From: Marinomonas fungiae
GTDB taxonomy: Bacteria > Pseudomonadota > Gammaproteobacteria > Pseudomonadales > Marinomonadaceae
Assembly: GCF_001418205.1 (NCBI RefSeq)
Contig: NZ_LIQF01000004.1
Span: 248,001-312,000, forward strand
Length of the DNA stretch: 64,000 nt
Direction: 5' to 3'
The position numbers were made by a program, and so were the translations under genes. This document shows, piece after piece, positions 1 to 8,117 of the stretch. Positions within the stretch are counted from its first letter, which is position 1. Each line of letters opens with the position of its first letter. Under the pieces are notes generated by a model that did not search any database, had not been told where the DNA came from, and was given only the letters and a program-made list of their open reading frames with translations.

Positions 1-287
1 ACAACTCCGTCGCGTAGTGACAACCTCCAACGCTTGCCTTGCTCTAGGATTTGCCACTCTGTTGCCAAGCCTGGGATAAGATTTCCTTGAGTATCTACGT
101 TCAGTAGCGTTTCGATCACTTGCATGCGAGTAAAGACATAGCCGCTGCGAGATGGGTCGATGCTTGAAAACTCAAAAGCAGCATTGATTTTAACGGTATT
201 TTGTTCGGTTGGAGCTGCTTGCAGTGTGCTGGCAGCAAAAGTAAACAGAGTGAGAGCCCCGAAGGCAGTAGCTTTGACGAATTGCAT
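1..287 (-). CDS. ABC transporter substrate-binding protein, family 5 (5' part only)
   Basis: This is the start of a periplasmic solute-binding protein of the peptide/nickel class (SBP_bac_5). About 95 codons are visible and the gene runs off the left edge. Residues 1-25 read as a signal peptide (a lysine near the start, a hydrophobic run, an Ala-rich end). The mature N-terminus has family hallmarks in order: an SIDP turn, the helix MQVIETLL, GNLIPGLATEW, and W.LSLRDGV. The start ATG lies 44 bp from a near-perfect Zur box, so the likely cargo is zinc or a zinc chelate, although NikA-like proteins of this family also take nickel or peptides. The permease and ATPase genes would lie to the left. 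Family assignment is firm; the substrate is inference from the operator. Confidence 0.82.
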   Translation of the reverse strand, partial: MQFVKATAFGALTLFTFAASTLQAAPTEQNTVKINAAFEFSSIDPSRSGYVFTRMQVIETLLNVDTQGNLIPGLATEWQILEQGKRWRLSLRDGV

Positions 288-330
288 GACGTGTATAAAT
301 CCTTAGCAAGATAAATCAGTTATGCAAATA

Positions 331-345
331 TGTTATGATATAACA
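331..345. promoter_or_regulatory. Zur box upstream of the substrate-binding protein
   Basis: The 15-bp palindrome TGTTATGATATAACA differs at one position from the gammaproteobacterial Zur core TGTTATANTATAACA. It sits 44 bp upstream of the solute-binding protein start, where repressor binding would block the promoter. A second Zur-like box with one mismatch occurs before folE2 at 24824-24838, which supports a real zinc regulon. Confidence 0.75.
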
Positions 346-541
346 TAACTTTTGAGAACGGGTTTTAGTTAGAAATTTGCGTGAAACATTTTCATGTTTG
401 TAACTAGCTGTAGGTGACTTTTGCCGATAAAAACGAGTTATTTATGAATCATAGGCACTTTGGCCCGAAATAGATGAAATTTTGGGTGGAGAGATGGTGA
501 ACTAATGTGTACAATTTTCGGTCGAAATTCTGATTTACGTC

Positions 542-568
542 AAAGTTGATTATTTCGTGATCAACTTT
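542..568. repeat. Perfect 9-bp inverted repeat in the region before cyo
   Basis: AAAGTTGAT (542-550) and ATCAACTTT (560-568) are perfect inverted repeats around a 9-bp centre. The repeat lies about 60 bp before the likely start of the small membrane protein and is the only clear symmetric site in the 339-bp gap from 288 to 626 apart from the Zur box. It may be an operator for the transcription unit leading into cyo. The half-sites TTGAT/ATCAA resemble FNR halves, but their spacing (9 instead of 4) is wrong for FNR. Confidence 0.45.
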
Positions 569-626
569 GTCTGTCACAGGTCAATTACGTAGGTATCCAA
601 TTGTGGATGTGAAGCAAACAAACAAC

Positions 627-986
627 ATGATGAGCAACTTTGGCGAGCTACGCCAGCCTCTTCAGTCACTGAAGTGGGCGGCTCGTCTGAATGCGTTTGT
701 TTTGGCTATCGTAGCGGTGAACTTAATCATTTTCCCGCTAGGTGGCGCTTACGATCCGAGTGACTTTTTCCAAACGGTCTTTAAGGACCTCCCGCTTATC
801 TCTCTGTATGCCTTTTTCGGTATTATCAGCCTCTTTGTGTTTGTCTACTGGTTATTCATGTCCAGTGGGCAATTTATGTTGCCGGAAAAAAACCGTCGCA
901 ACATAAAGCCACCCCGTCAGGTGGTTATTCGACAAGTCCATTACCGTACGGTATCTGCTTGTCGTGCACCCCCAGTTTCTGCTTAA
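627..986 (+). CDS. Small two-helix membrane protein upstream of cyo
   Basis: I do not recognise a named family. The protein of about 119 residues has two clear membrane segments, roughly residues 21-40 (NAFVLAIVAVNLIIFPLGGA) and 57-79, followed by a basic C-terminal tail (NRRN, RQVVIRQVHYR) that should face the cytoplasm. ATG at 627 or 630 is preferred because the open frame upstream has only a TTG at 567. The gene is codirectional with cyoA and ends 161 bp before it, so it may belong to the oxidase transcription unit. A weak hairpin lies in its 3' part and another (ACCGGC-CTGA-GCCGGT, 1079-1094) between it and cyoA. The start codon and any role are uncertain. Confidence 0.55.
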   Translation: MMSNFGELRQPLQSLKWAARLNAFVLAIVAVNLIIFPLGGAYDPSDFFQTVFKDLPLISLYAFFGIISLFVFVYWLFMSSGQFMLPEKNRRNIKPPRQVVIRQVHYRTVSACRAPPVSA

Positions 987-1147
987 AGAGTTTTGTTGAG
1001 CGTTAAATTCATTCTTTGGAATGAACTTAGTGTTCATGTGCTCTTTGGGCACGCGCAAAGCTCCTCCGCGGAAAAGTTACCGGCCTGAGCCGGTCTGAAA
1101 TCCTGTCATCGTTTCGATGTCAGCCTACGTCAATCTAGGGTTAGAGG

Positions 1148-2110
1148 ATGAATCTCTTGTTAACTCGTAACTTAAGTAAAGTCGCTTTGGCAGCACTAGT
1201 AGTTTTACTAGCTGGTTGTCAGGGTGGTGTGCTTGACCCGAAAGGACAAATCGGTGTGATGGAGAAGGAGCTGATTATTACAGCGACTATCCTGATGCTG
1301 CTTGTTGTGGTTCCGGTGATTCTCATGACACTTTACTTCGCGTGGAAATATCGCGAAGGTCGTGGTGAAGCATATGAACCAAAATGGTCACACTCCACTA
1401 AAATTGAAACCGTGGTATGGGTTATTCCAATTATCATCATCGCGATTCTTGGTGTAATCACTTACAAATCAACGCATGCGTTGAACCCATACAAGCCTAT
1501 CGAATCTGACGAAGAGCCGATCACTGTTGAGGTGGTATCTCTTAACTGGAAATGGTTATTCATTTACCCAGATCTTGGTATCGCAACGGTAAATGAGTTG
1601 GCGTTCCCTGCGAATGTTCCAGTGAACTTCCGCATTACTTCAGCAGGTACAATGAACTCATTCTTCATCCCTCAATTAGGTAGCCAAATCTACTCTATGG
1701 CGGGCATGGAAACGAAACTTCATTTGATTGCTGATGAGCCAGGTACGTTCGATGGTATCTCTGCAAACTACTCAGGTCATGGCTTTACAGGCATGAAATT
1801 CGAAGCGATCGCGACACCAACTCGTGAAGACTTCCAAGAGTGGGTTGCTGGCGTAAAAGCAAACGGTGAAGCGCTAACAACTGAGCGTTATGAAGCGCTT
1901 GTAGAGCCAACTGAATACCACCCAGTTGAGTACTTCGGTACTGTTAAAGATGGTTTGTTCTTCGACATCATCTGGGAATACATGGGCGACATGGGTCGTA
2001 TCGAATTTTACGGTAAGCCTGAATACGGTGCTGAGCTTCCTGAAGGCGTAATTCTGCCTCAGCGTGAGCGTACAGTCATTTCCCATGAGTCTGAGGAGGC
2101 ATCTCACTAA
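1148..2110 (+). CDS. cyoA: Cytochrome bo3 ubiquinol oxidase subunit II
   Basis: Subunit II of the proton-pumping quinol oxidase in the inner membrane. Residues 1-24 form a lipoprotein signal ending in the lipobox LAGC. Two transmembrane helices follow (about 42-65 and 87-107), then a periplasmic cupredoxin domain with [11 protein letters not shown], the [18 protein letters not shown] block and the YSGHGFTGM loop. The copper-binding Cys pair of cytochrome c oxidases is absent, as expected of the quinol-oxidising branch. At 320 residues it has the usual length. Its stop overlaps the cyoB start, so the two are translationally coupled. It is the first gene of cyoABCDE. Confidence 0.97.
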   Translation: MNLLLTRNLSKVALAALVVLLAGCQGGVLDPKGQIGVMEKELIITATILMLLVVVPVILMTLYFAWKYREGRGEAYEPKWSHSTKIETVVWVIPIIIIAILGVITYKSTHALNPYKPIESDEEPITVEVVSLNWKWLFIYPDLGIATVNELAFPANVPVNFRITSAGTMNSFFIPQLGSQIYSMAGMETKLHLIADEPGTFDGISANYSGHGFTGMKFEAIATPTREDFQEWVAGVKANGEALTTERYEALVEPTEYHPVEYFGTVKDGLFFDIIWEYMGDMGRIEFYGKPEYGAELPEGVILPQRERTVISHESEEASH

Positions 2111-4086
2111 TGAATCTTCTAGGTAAATTGTCTTGGGACGCGATCCCTCATGACCCAATTGTCCTAGGCACCCTAGCTGTTGTAGCAGTCGGCGGCGCGG
2201 CATTGTTCGTGTTTATGACACTTGCTAAAAAGTGGGGCTGGCTATGGCGCGAATGGTTGACGTCTGTTGACCACAAACGCTTGGGTATCATGTACATCAT
2301 TCTTGCGCTAGTAATGCTTGTCCGTGGTTTCGCGGACGCCATTATGATGCGTACACAGCTCGCTGTGGCAACCAATGGTTCGGAAGGTTATTTACCGCCG
2401 CACCACTACGACCAGATCTTTACGGCACACGGTGTCATCATGATCATCTTTATGGCGATGCCATTTATGATTGGTTTGATGAACATTATCGTGCCACTAC
2501 AGATCGGTGCACGTGACGTTGCCTTCCCATTCCTGAACAACCTATCTTTCTGGTTGGCAGTGTCTGGTGCGTTGCTAGTAAACATCTCTCTAGGTCTTGG
2601 TGAATTCGCAATGACAGGTTGGGTAGCTTACCCACCATTGTCAGGACTTGAATTCAGTCCAGGAACGGGTGTGGATTACTACATTTGGGCATTGCAGATA
2701 TCGGGTATTGGTACAACTCTAACGGGTGTTAACTTCTTAATCACTGTGCTTAAGATGCGTGCACCTGGCATGAAGTTGATGGATATGCCTATCTTTACTT
2801 GGACCTGTACTTGGGCCAACGTATTGATCGTAGCATCATTCCCAATCCTGACTGCTGCGCTAGCAATGCTAACGCTTGACCGTTACTTGGACTTCCACTT
2901 CTTCACCAACGACCTTGGCGGGAACTCGATGATGTACATCAACTTGTTCTGGGCATGGGGTCACCCTGAAGTATACATCCTGGTACTGCCTGCATTCGGT
3001 ATGTTCTCTGAAATCGTATCGACTTTCTCGGGTAAGCGATTATTCGGTCACAAGTCAATGATTTACGCATCCGGTGTTATATCGCTTCTAGGCTTTATCG
3101 TATGGTTGCACCACTTCTTTACCATGGGTTCAAGCGCGAACGTTAACGCCTTCTTCGGTATCATGACGATGATCATCGCCATTCCGACCGGTGTAAAACT
3201 GTTCAACTGGTTGTTCACAATGTACAAAGGCCGCATCCGTATGGAAGTGCCAATGTACTGGGTAATTGGTTTCATGATCACCTTCTCTATCGGTGGTATG
3301 ACTGGTGTACTACTTGCGATTCCAGGTGCGGACTACGTCCTACACAACTCTTTGTTCCTAATCGCTCACTTCCATAACACGATTATCGGTGGTGCAGTAT
3401 TTGGTTACCTAGCGGGCTTCGCTTTCTGGTTCCCGAAAGCAATGGGCTTCCACCTAGATCCAAAACTAGGCAAAGTGTCTTTCTGGTGTTGGTTCATCGG
3501 TTTCTTCCTAGCGTTCATGCCACTTTACGTGCTTGGATTCATGGGTATGACTCGCCGTCTAAACCACACAGACAACCCAGACTGGAACGTTTGGCTATAC
3601 ATCGCAGCATTAGGTGCGTTTGTAATCGCTATTGGTATCGGTGCGTTCGTTCTTCAATTGATTCTTGGCTTCAAGAACAAAGACAAGAACTTGGACAAAA
3701 CTGGTGATCCATGGAATGGCCACACTCTAGAATGGTCTCTAGCGTCTCCACCACAGTTCTACAACTTCGCGAAAATTCCGCATGTTGAAGACTTGGATGC
3801 GTTCACTGACATGAAAGAGAAAGGCACTGCTTACCAGCGTCATGCGAGCTACGAGCCAATCCACATGCCAAGCAACACAAATGCTGGTCCGATCATGGGT
3901 CTTCTAGCGACAGCTATGGGCTTTGCTTTGATCTGGCACATTTGGTGGTTGGCTGGTGCAAGCTTCATCGGCTTGATCGTTGCCTTCATTTGCCGTGCTT
4001 ACGCAAGTAATACTGATTACTACGTACAGCCAGATGAAGTAGCACGTATCGAGAATGCACACCTAGATAACGTGGCGAAGGGGTAA
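2110..4086 (+). CDS. cyoB: Cytochrome bo3 ubiquinol oxidase subunit I
   Basis: The catalytic heme-copper subunit, which reduces oxygen to water and pumps protons. Its 658 residues are typical. Visible ligands include HGVIMIIF near residue 106 (low-spin heme), [15 protein letters not shown] near residues 282-296 (CuB His and the cross-linked Tyr), LHHFFTMG near residue 333 (two CuB His) and [12 protein letters not shown] near residue 418 (heme ligands). About 15 membrane helices are expected. The start overlaps the cyoA stop, and cyoC follows after 2 bp. Confidence 0.98.
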   Translation: MNLLGKLSWDAIPHDPIVLGTLAVVAVGGAALFVFMTLAKKWGWLWREWLTSVDHKRLGIMYIILALVMLVRGFADAIMMRTQLAVATNGSEGYLPPHHYDQIFTAHGVIMIIFMAMPFMIGLMNIIVPLQIGARDVAFPFLNNLSFWLAVSGALLVNISLGLGEFAMTGWVAYPPLSGLEFSPGTGVDYYIWALQISGIGTTLTGVNFLITVLKMRAPGMKLMDMPIFTWTCTWANVLIVASFPILTAALAMLTLDRYLDFHFFTNDLGGNSMMYINLFWAWGHPEVYILVLPAFGMFSEIVSTFSGKRLFGHKSMIYASGVISLLGFIVWLHHFFTMGSSANVNAFFGIMTMIIAIPTGVKLFNWLFTMYKGRIRMEVPMYWVIGFMITFSIGGMTGVLLAIPGADYVLHNSLFLIAHFHNTIIGGAVFGYLAGFAFWFPKAMGFHLDPKLGKVSFWCWFIGFFLAFMPLYVLGFMGMTRRLNHTDNPDWNVWLYIAALGAFVIAIGIGAFVLQLILGFKNKDKNLDKTGDPWNGHTLEWSLASPPQFYNFAKIPHVEDLDAFTDMKEKGTAYQRHASYEPIHMPSNTNAGPIMGLLATAMGFALIWHIWWLAGASFIGLIVAFICRAYASNTDYYVQPDEVARIENAHLDNVAKG

Positions 4087-4088
4087 TA

Positions 4089-4697
4089 ATGAGTACTTCT
4101 GCAACTGCGCATCACGATGCGCACCATGACGAACACCACGATACCGGACGTAATACTACGTTAGGTTTCTGGATTTACCTGATGACGGACTGCATTCTGT
4201 TCTCGTGCTTCTTTGCGACGTACGCAGTGCTGTTCATGAACACCGCAGGCGGTGTTTCTGGTAAAGATATTTTTGATCTTAATCTGATCGCAGGTGGTAC
4301 TGCTGCACTATTGTTGAGCTCGATTACATTCGGCTTTGCAATGATCAGCGCGTACAAAAAGAGCAAAGGCGGCACGCTACTTTGGTTAGCTGTGACGTTC
4401 GTGTTCGGTGCAGCCTTCATCGCGATTGAGCTTTACGAGTTCAATCACTTGATCCATGCGGGTCACGGGCCAAGCACAAGTGCGTTCCTAACAGCGTTCT
4501 TCTCGCTGGTGGGTTTGCACGGTTTGCACGTAACTGCCGGTCTACTATGGATCACGATTATGTTTATCGATGTTGCTAAGCGTGGTCTTAAAGACCGCAC
4601 TGTGACTCGCTTAGGTTGCCTAAGCTTGTTCTGGCACTTCCTAGACGTAATCTGGATCTGTGTATTCTCTTTCGTCTACCTAATGGGAGCTATGTAA
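4089..4697 (+). CDS. cyoC: Cytochrome bo3 ubiquinol oxidase subunit III
   Basis: A 202-residue subunit III with five hydrophobic segments and family blocks such as [31 protein letters not shown] and [11 protein letters not shown]. It stabilises the catalytic core and its proton entry. The N-terminus is rich in histidine (residues 8-18), a low-complexity cytoplasmic head that varies between species. The gene is tightly packed between cyoB and cyoD. Confidence 0.97.
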   Translation: MSTSATAHHDAHHDEHHDTGRNTTLGFWIYLMTDCILFSCFFATYAVLFMNTAGGVSGKDIFDLNLIAGGTAALLLSSITFGFAMISAYKKSKGGTLLWLAVTFVFGAAFIAIELYEFNHLIHAGHGPSTSAFLTAFFSLVGLHGLHVTAGLLWITIMFIDVAKRGLKDRTVTRLGCLSLFWHFLDVIWICVFSFVYLMGAM

Positions 4698-4698
4698 A

Positions 4699-5022
4699 AT
4701 GAGTCAACATGATCACGATGCGCATTCTCACGGTAGCGTAAGCTCATACGTAGTCGGTTTCGTACTATCCGTTATTCTGACTGTGATTCCATTCTGGGCA
4801 GTAATGACTAGTGCGTACGATCGTGCCACGTTGTTTGCAATTATCGTTGTAACAGCCGTAGTACAGATCGTTGTGCACTTGAAGTACTTCTTGCACCTAA
4901 ACTTCACGAAAGAAGGCAAGATCGATACTCTGTCATTCATCTTTACGGCTATCGTTATCGTAATGGTCGTAGCGCTATCCATTTGGATTATCTACGAATC
5001 TGTTCTGATGATGATGTACTAG
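4699..5022 (+). CDS. cyoD: Cytochrome bo3 ubiquinol oxidase subunit IV
   Basis: A 107-residue subunit IV with three predicted membrane helices and the family blocks FVLSVILTVIPFW and VVHLKYFLHLNF. It assists CuB-site assembly in subunit I of the bo3 oxidase. The short His/Asp-rich N-terminus (HDHDAHSHG) resembles that of CyoC. Start and stop are packed between cyoC and cyoE. Confidence 0.96.
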   Translation: MSQHDHDAHSHGSVSSYVVGFVLSVILTVIPFWAVMTSAYDRATLFAIIVVTAVVQIVVHLKYFLHLNFTKEGKIDTLSFIFTAIVIVMVVALSIWIIYESVLMMMY

Positions 5023-5034
5023 GCGAAGAAGCGT

Positions 5035-5970
5035 ATGTTTAAGCGGATCTCATCGTCGCAAAAACCAGAGCAACATAGTGTGTTCGACCGTTACGTTAAA
5101 GTAACCAAGCCGGGCATTATTATGGGCAACTTGATCTCCGTAGCGGGGGGGTACTTCCTCGCCGCTCGCGGTGACATTGATTGGGTGCTAATGCTGGTGA
5201 CCATCATTGGATTGTCATTGGTGGTAGCCTCTGGTTGTGCGATCAACAACTGCATCGACCGCGATATTGACGCCAAGATGCAACGTACTCGTAACCGCGT
5301 AACAGTTACTGGTGAAATGTCGCTGAAAGCGGCATTAGCACACGGACTGGTACTAGGCGTGGTTGGGTTTGGTTTACTTGCGTACTTCACGAATGAAGTC
5401 GCTGTGTTCTTTGCAGCATTCGGCTACTTTGTGTACGTAGGTCTTTACAGCCTGTACTTTAAACGCAATTCGGTTTACGGCACGTTGATCGGTAGCTTGT
5501 CTGGCGCGGTACCCCCAGTGGTGGGTTACTGTTCGGTGACAGGCCAGTTTGACGCAGGTGCGGCGATTTTGTTGGTAATGTTTAGTATTTGGCAGATGCC
5601 ACATTCTTATGCCATTGCCATCTTCCGCTACAAAGACTACGCGGCGGCAGGTATTCCTGTATTGCCAGTGGCACAAGGCATTCAAAAAGCGAAACACCAC
5701 ATTGTTTTGTGGATCGCTGTTTTCGCGATTGCGAGTGCGATGCTGCCATTGACTGGCTACGTGGGTGTGGGGTTCATGGCTGTTGCTGCCTGTACTAGCC
5801 TTTGGTGGCTAGGCATGGCAATCAAAGGCTATCGTGCAGACATTGATGTGAACCGCTGGGCACGCCAAGTGTTCTTCTTCTCCATCATTACGGTCACGGC
5901 CCTAAGCATTACCATGTCGCTAGACTTTCGTGCGGTCGCCCCTGACTACCTAGTCATGCTGTCACACTAA
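5035..5970 (+). CDS. cyoE: Heme O synthase (protoheme IX farnesyltransferase)
   Basis: A membrane UbiA-superfamily prenyltransferase that attaches a farnesyl group to protoheme to make heme O for CyoB. The two Asp-rich signatures are visible: [18 protein letters not shown] near residue 67 and the [13 protein letters not shown] block near residue 200. At 311 residues with several hydrophobic helices it fits the family. As last gene of the operon it is followed at once by a strong intrinsic terminator. Confidence 0.97.
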   Translation: MFKRISSSQKPEQHSVFDRYVKVTKPGIIMGNLISVAGGYFLAARGDIDWVLMLVTIIGLSLVVASGCAINNCIDRDIDAKMQRTRNRVTVTGEMSLKAALAHGLVLGVVGFGLLAYFTNEVAVFFAAFGYFVYVGLYSLYFKRNSVYGTLIGSLSGAVPPVVGYCSVTGQFDAGAAILLVMFSIWQMPHSYAIAIFRYKDYAAAGIPVLPVAQGIQKAKHHIVLWIAVFAIASAMLPLTGYVGVGFMAVAACTSLWWLGMAIKGYRADIDVNRWARQVFFFSIITVTALSITMSLDFRAVAPDYLVMLSH

Positions 5971-5992
5971 GTCTTATTCGTTAAAAGAATCG

Positions 5993-6028
5993 AAAACGCC
6001 CCGCAGGGAAACCTGCGGGGCGTTTTTT
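5993..6028 (+). terminator. Rho-independent terminator of cyoABCDE
   Basis: CGCCCCGCAGG and CCTGCGGGGCG form an 11-bp GC-rich stem with a GAAA loop, preceded by four A and followed by six T. It lies 23 bp after the cyoE stop. Confidence 0.95.
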
Positions 6029-6076
6029 ATTATATGCTGGTAACACTTTATGAACTTATTTAAAGGGATGTACGAT

Positions 6077-6490
6077 ATGAAAAATTGGCTAATCGCTCTT
6101 TGCATTTTACCTTGCTTAAGCGCTGCGACCGAAGACTCGGTGGACTGTGAAAATCCCTATACCACGCTTGATATAAATTATTGCGCTGGAAGAGAGCTAG
6201 AAGAGGCTGAGGCGATGATGGAACAATATTACAAGGCGAGTCTGAAGCAACAGGAAGAAGATCTTGAAGTCGTCGACGCGATTAAATTGTCACAGCATGA
6301 CTGGCTACAATACCGTGAATCATACTGCGATGCGATTTACAGCCAATGGCGCGAGGGTACTATTCGAGGGGTGATGCACTTGTCCTGTCAAAAGCGACTG
6401 ACTCAACAGCGCACATATAACTTATGGTCAGACTTCCTCACTTACATGGACAGCACTGAGCCTGTGTTGCCAGAGCCTGTTTTTAACTAA
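6077..6490 (+). CDS. Secreted LprI-like (DUF1311) protein
   Basis: A 137-residue exported protein. A signal peptide covers residues 1-16 (MKNWLIALCILPCLSA). The mature part has the LprI/DUF1311 pattern: conserved cysteines (VDCENP, INYCAGRELEEA, ESYCDAIY, LSCQKRLTQQRT), an acidic helix before the second half and the W..YRE.YC block. Family members include lysozyme inhibitors, but many have no known role. ATG at 6077 is chosen because AAAGGGA lies 8 bases ahead and the signal peptide then begins correctly; an ATG at 6050 would add nine residues before it. It stands alone between two terminators. Confidence 0.75.
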   Translation: MKNWLIALCILPCLSAATEDSVDCENPYTTLDINYCAGRELEEAEAMMEQYYKASLKQQEEDLEVVDAIKLSQHDWLQYRESYCDAIYSQWREGTIRGVMHLSCQKRLTQQRTYNLWSDFLTYMDSTEPVLPEPVFN

Positions 6491-6583
6491 CTCAGCCTAT
6501 TGTGAGTTCGCTATGCTTGTTTTGGCTACTGGGAAATAATTTCTCATTGCTTGCGGGCGAATTACTTGCTACAAATGTCTGCT

Positions 6584-6658
6584 ATGAAACCTTTATTTGT
6601 AAGTCTATGCCCATTGTTGTTAACCACCACCGCGACCACTAAGGTGTTCGGGGGGTAG
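6584..6658 (+). CDS. Threonine-rich attenuation leader peptide
   Basis: A 24-codon frame ends in the run TTTATT-KVFGG: five threonine codons within six (ACC ACC ACC GCG ACC ACT, 6623-6640), then a stop at 6656-6658, 20 bases before an intrinsic terminator. A second in-frame ATG at 6575 would make 27 residues. The ribosome-binding site is weak, as in some leader peptides. The layout parallels the thr operon leader of enterics, but here the downstream gene is a threonyl-tRNA synthetase paralog. A ribosome stalled on the Thr codons would report uncharged tRNA-Thr. Function is inferred from position, codon content and RNA folding. Confidence 0.82.
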   Translation: MKPLFVSLCPLLLTTTATTKVFGG

Positions 6659-6711
6659 ACTTTATTCTATTTTTAAAACCCTCTGAGCGGAGTCGCCAGA
6701 GGGTTTTTTTT
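6630..6711 (+). promoter_or_regulatory. Transcription attenuator (protector, antiterminator, terminator)
   Basis: Three mutually exclusive pairings can be drawn. Protector: CCGCGACCAC (6630-6639, the Thr codons) with GTGTTCGGGG (6644-6653), 8 of 10 pairs and a 4-base loop. Antiterminator: GGGGGGT (6650-6656) with ACCCTCT (6678-6684), 7 pairs including two G-U. Terminator: AAAACCCTCTG (6675-6685) with CAGAGGGTTTT (6697-6707), within a T run to 6711. Stalling on the Thr codons would block the protector, free the G-run for the antiterminator and allow read-through. The terminator ends 46 bases before the synthetase start. Confidence 0.82.
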
Positions 6712-6756
6712 ATGCTTTTTTGTGCGCTTCGTTCAGAGTTACATAGGAGAAAAACC

Positions 6757-7944
6757 ATGCAAACTCATCGCGAAATCGCGCAACAACTTGATCTTTTTCA
6801 TTCTGATCCCATTGCCCCAGGGATGATCTTTTGGCATCCGAATGGCTGGCAACTGTTCCAAGATATTCAGGCGCATATTCGTTCCATTTATCGTCAAGAC
6901 CGTTTTCAAGAAGTCCGTACACCGCAGTTTCTAAAAAAAGATTTGTGGGAAATATCCGGTCACATGGCAATGTATCGTGAAGCAATGTTCTTCGGAGGAG
7001 AGGCTGAAGGAGAGGAAGCTTCTTATGCCTTGAAGCCCATGTCTTGTCCTGCTCATATATTGCTGTATAAGCGAGGCATTCATAGCTACCGAGAGCTACC
7101 TCTCAAGTGGTTTGAGTTTGGCTTAGTACATCGTAATGAATCATCTGGCTCGTTGAATGGCTGCTTGCGACTACGACAGTTTACTCAAGATGATGCTCAT
7201 GTTTTCTGTGCTTGGTCTCAGGCGAAAGAGGAAATAAAAGCATTCCTGCGACGAGCTAAACAAGTTTATCAAGCCTATGGCTATCGGCAGTTGCAAATAA
7301 AAGTATCCACTCGACCCGAATCGGCACTGGGGAGCGAACAAGACTGGGCAAGAGCAGAAGCAATATTAATCGAGGCTTGCCAGCAGTCCAGTGAGGAATA
7401 TGAAATTCAAGTAGGAGAAGGTGCTTTTTATGGGCCTAAAATTGAGTTAGCTCTGGAAGATAGTATTGGGCGAATCTGGCAATGCGGCACAGTTCAGTTA
7501 GATTTTAACCTACCTGAACGTTTTGGCTTGGAGTTTACTAATTCCCAAGGGCAACCTGAACGGCCAATTATTCTGCATCAAGCTGTTTATGGCTCATTGG
7601 AGCGTTGGATTGGTATCTTATTAGAAGTCACTCAAGGCAAGTTGCCAGAGTGGATTCATCCGATGCCTGTGGCAATCATTCCTGTGGAAAGCTCGGCTGA
7701 TGAGTACGCTCGACAGGTGGTTGCTCGGCTTTTGAGGGAGGATATAAACACACATATGGAGAGCGGTGATGGCTCTATTGGGAGAAAAATAAAGCGTTGC
7801 TATGCGGCTAAGATTCCAAATATTGTGATTGTAGGTGACCGAGAAGTGGGAGAAAACTCAGTCATGCTACGACGAGGAAAAGAGCAGGAGCATATGTCAC
7901 TAGAAGCCTTTATAGCATTACTGAAACATCAGAGAGGACATTGA
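6757..7944 (+). CDS. Threonyl-tRNA synthetase paralog lacking TGS and editing domains
   Basis: A class II aminoacyl-tRNA synthetase of 395 residues, against about 640 for housekeeping ThrRS. It starts directly in the catalytic core and ends with the anticodon-binding domain (from about residue 290). Zinc ligands that select threonine are present: Cys97 (KPMSCPAH), His148 (DDAHVF) and His274 (IILHQAV), with the same spacing (51 and 126) as Cys334/His385/His511 of E. coli ThrRS. Motif 2 reads FGLVHRNESSGSLNG. The start is fixed by AGGAG 8 bases before ATG 6757. Without the editing domain it should not clear Ser-tRNA-Thr in cis. It may be a starvation-induced or inhibitor-resistant backup enzyme. 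Expression is controlled by the leader just upstream. Confidence 0.92.
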   Translation: MQTHREIAQQLDLFHSDPIAPGMIFWHPNGWQLFQDIQAHIRSIYRQDRFQEVRTPQFLKKDLWEISGHMAMYREAMFFGGEAEGEEASYALKPMSCPAHILLYKRGIHSYRELPLKWFEFGLVHRNESSGSLNGCLRLRQFTQDDAHVFCAWSQAKEEIKAFLRRAKQVYQAYGYRQLQIKVSTRPESALGSEQDWARAEAILIEACQQSSEEYEIQVGEGAFYGPKIELALEDSIGRIWQCGTVQLDFNLPERFGLEFTNSQGQPERPIILHQAVYGSLERWIGILLEVTQGKLPEWIHPMPVAIIPVESSADEYARQVVARLLREDINTHMESGDGSIGRKIKRCYAAKIPNIVIVGDREVGENSVMLRRGKEQEHMSLEAFIALLKHQRGH

Positions 7945-7966
7945 TATGGAAGAGGATACCACCAGC

Positions 7967-7994
7967 TAGGCCACTGATTATTATCAGTGGCCTA
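7967..7994 (+). terminator. Hairpin after the ThrRS paralog
   Basis: TAGGCCACTGAT and ATCAGTGGCCTA form a perfect 12-bp stem with a TATT loop, 22 bp after the stop. No T run follows, so it may stabilise the transcript end or act with Rho rather than alone. Confidence 0.6.
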
Positions 7995-8049
7995 ATGCAT
8001 ATCAGTTCACTTAATGTTGCGATGATAGTAGCCGAGCCCGAGAAAGAAT

Positions 8050-8083
8050 AAAAAAAGCCGCTATTGGAAAGACAAACAGCGGC
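8050..8083 (-). terminator. Rho-independent terminator of the NCS1 permease gene
   Basis: Read on the minus strand, GCCGCT pairs with AGCGGC (6 bp, 15-base loop) followed directly by a run of seven T. It lies 35 bp after the permease stop and faces the ThrRS paralog terminator. Confidence 0.75.
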
Positions 8084-8117
8084 ATAAACGAGACAAACAG
8101 CTATAACAGTAAAACGC

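Noticed and set aside
542-568. FNR site before cyo
   Set aside because: The half-sites TTGAT and ATCAA are present but separated by 9 bases instead of 4.
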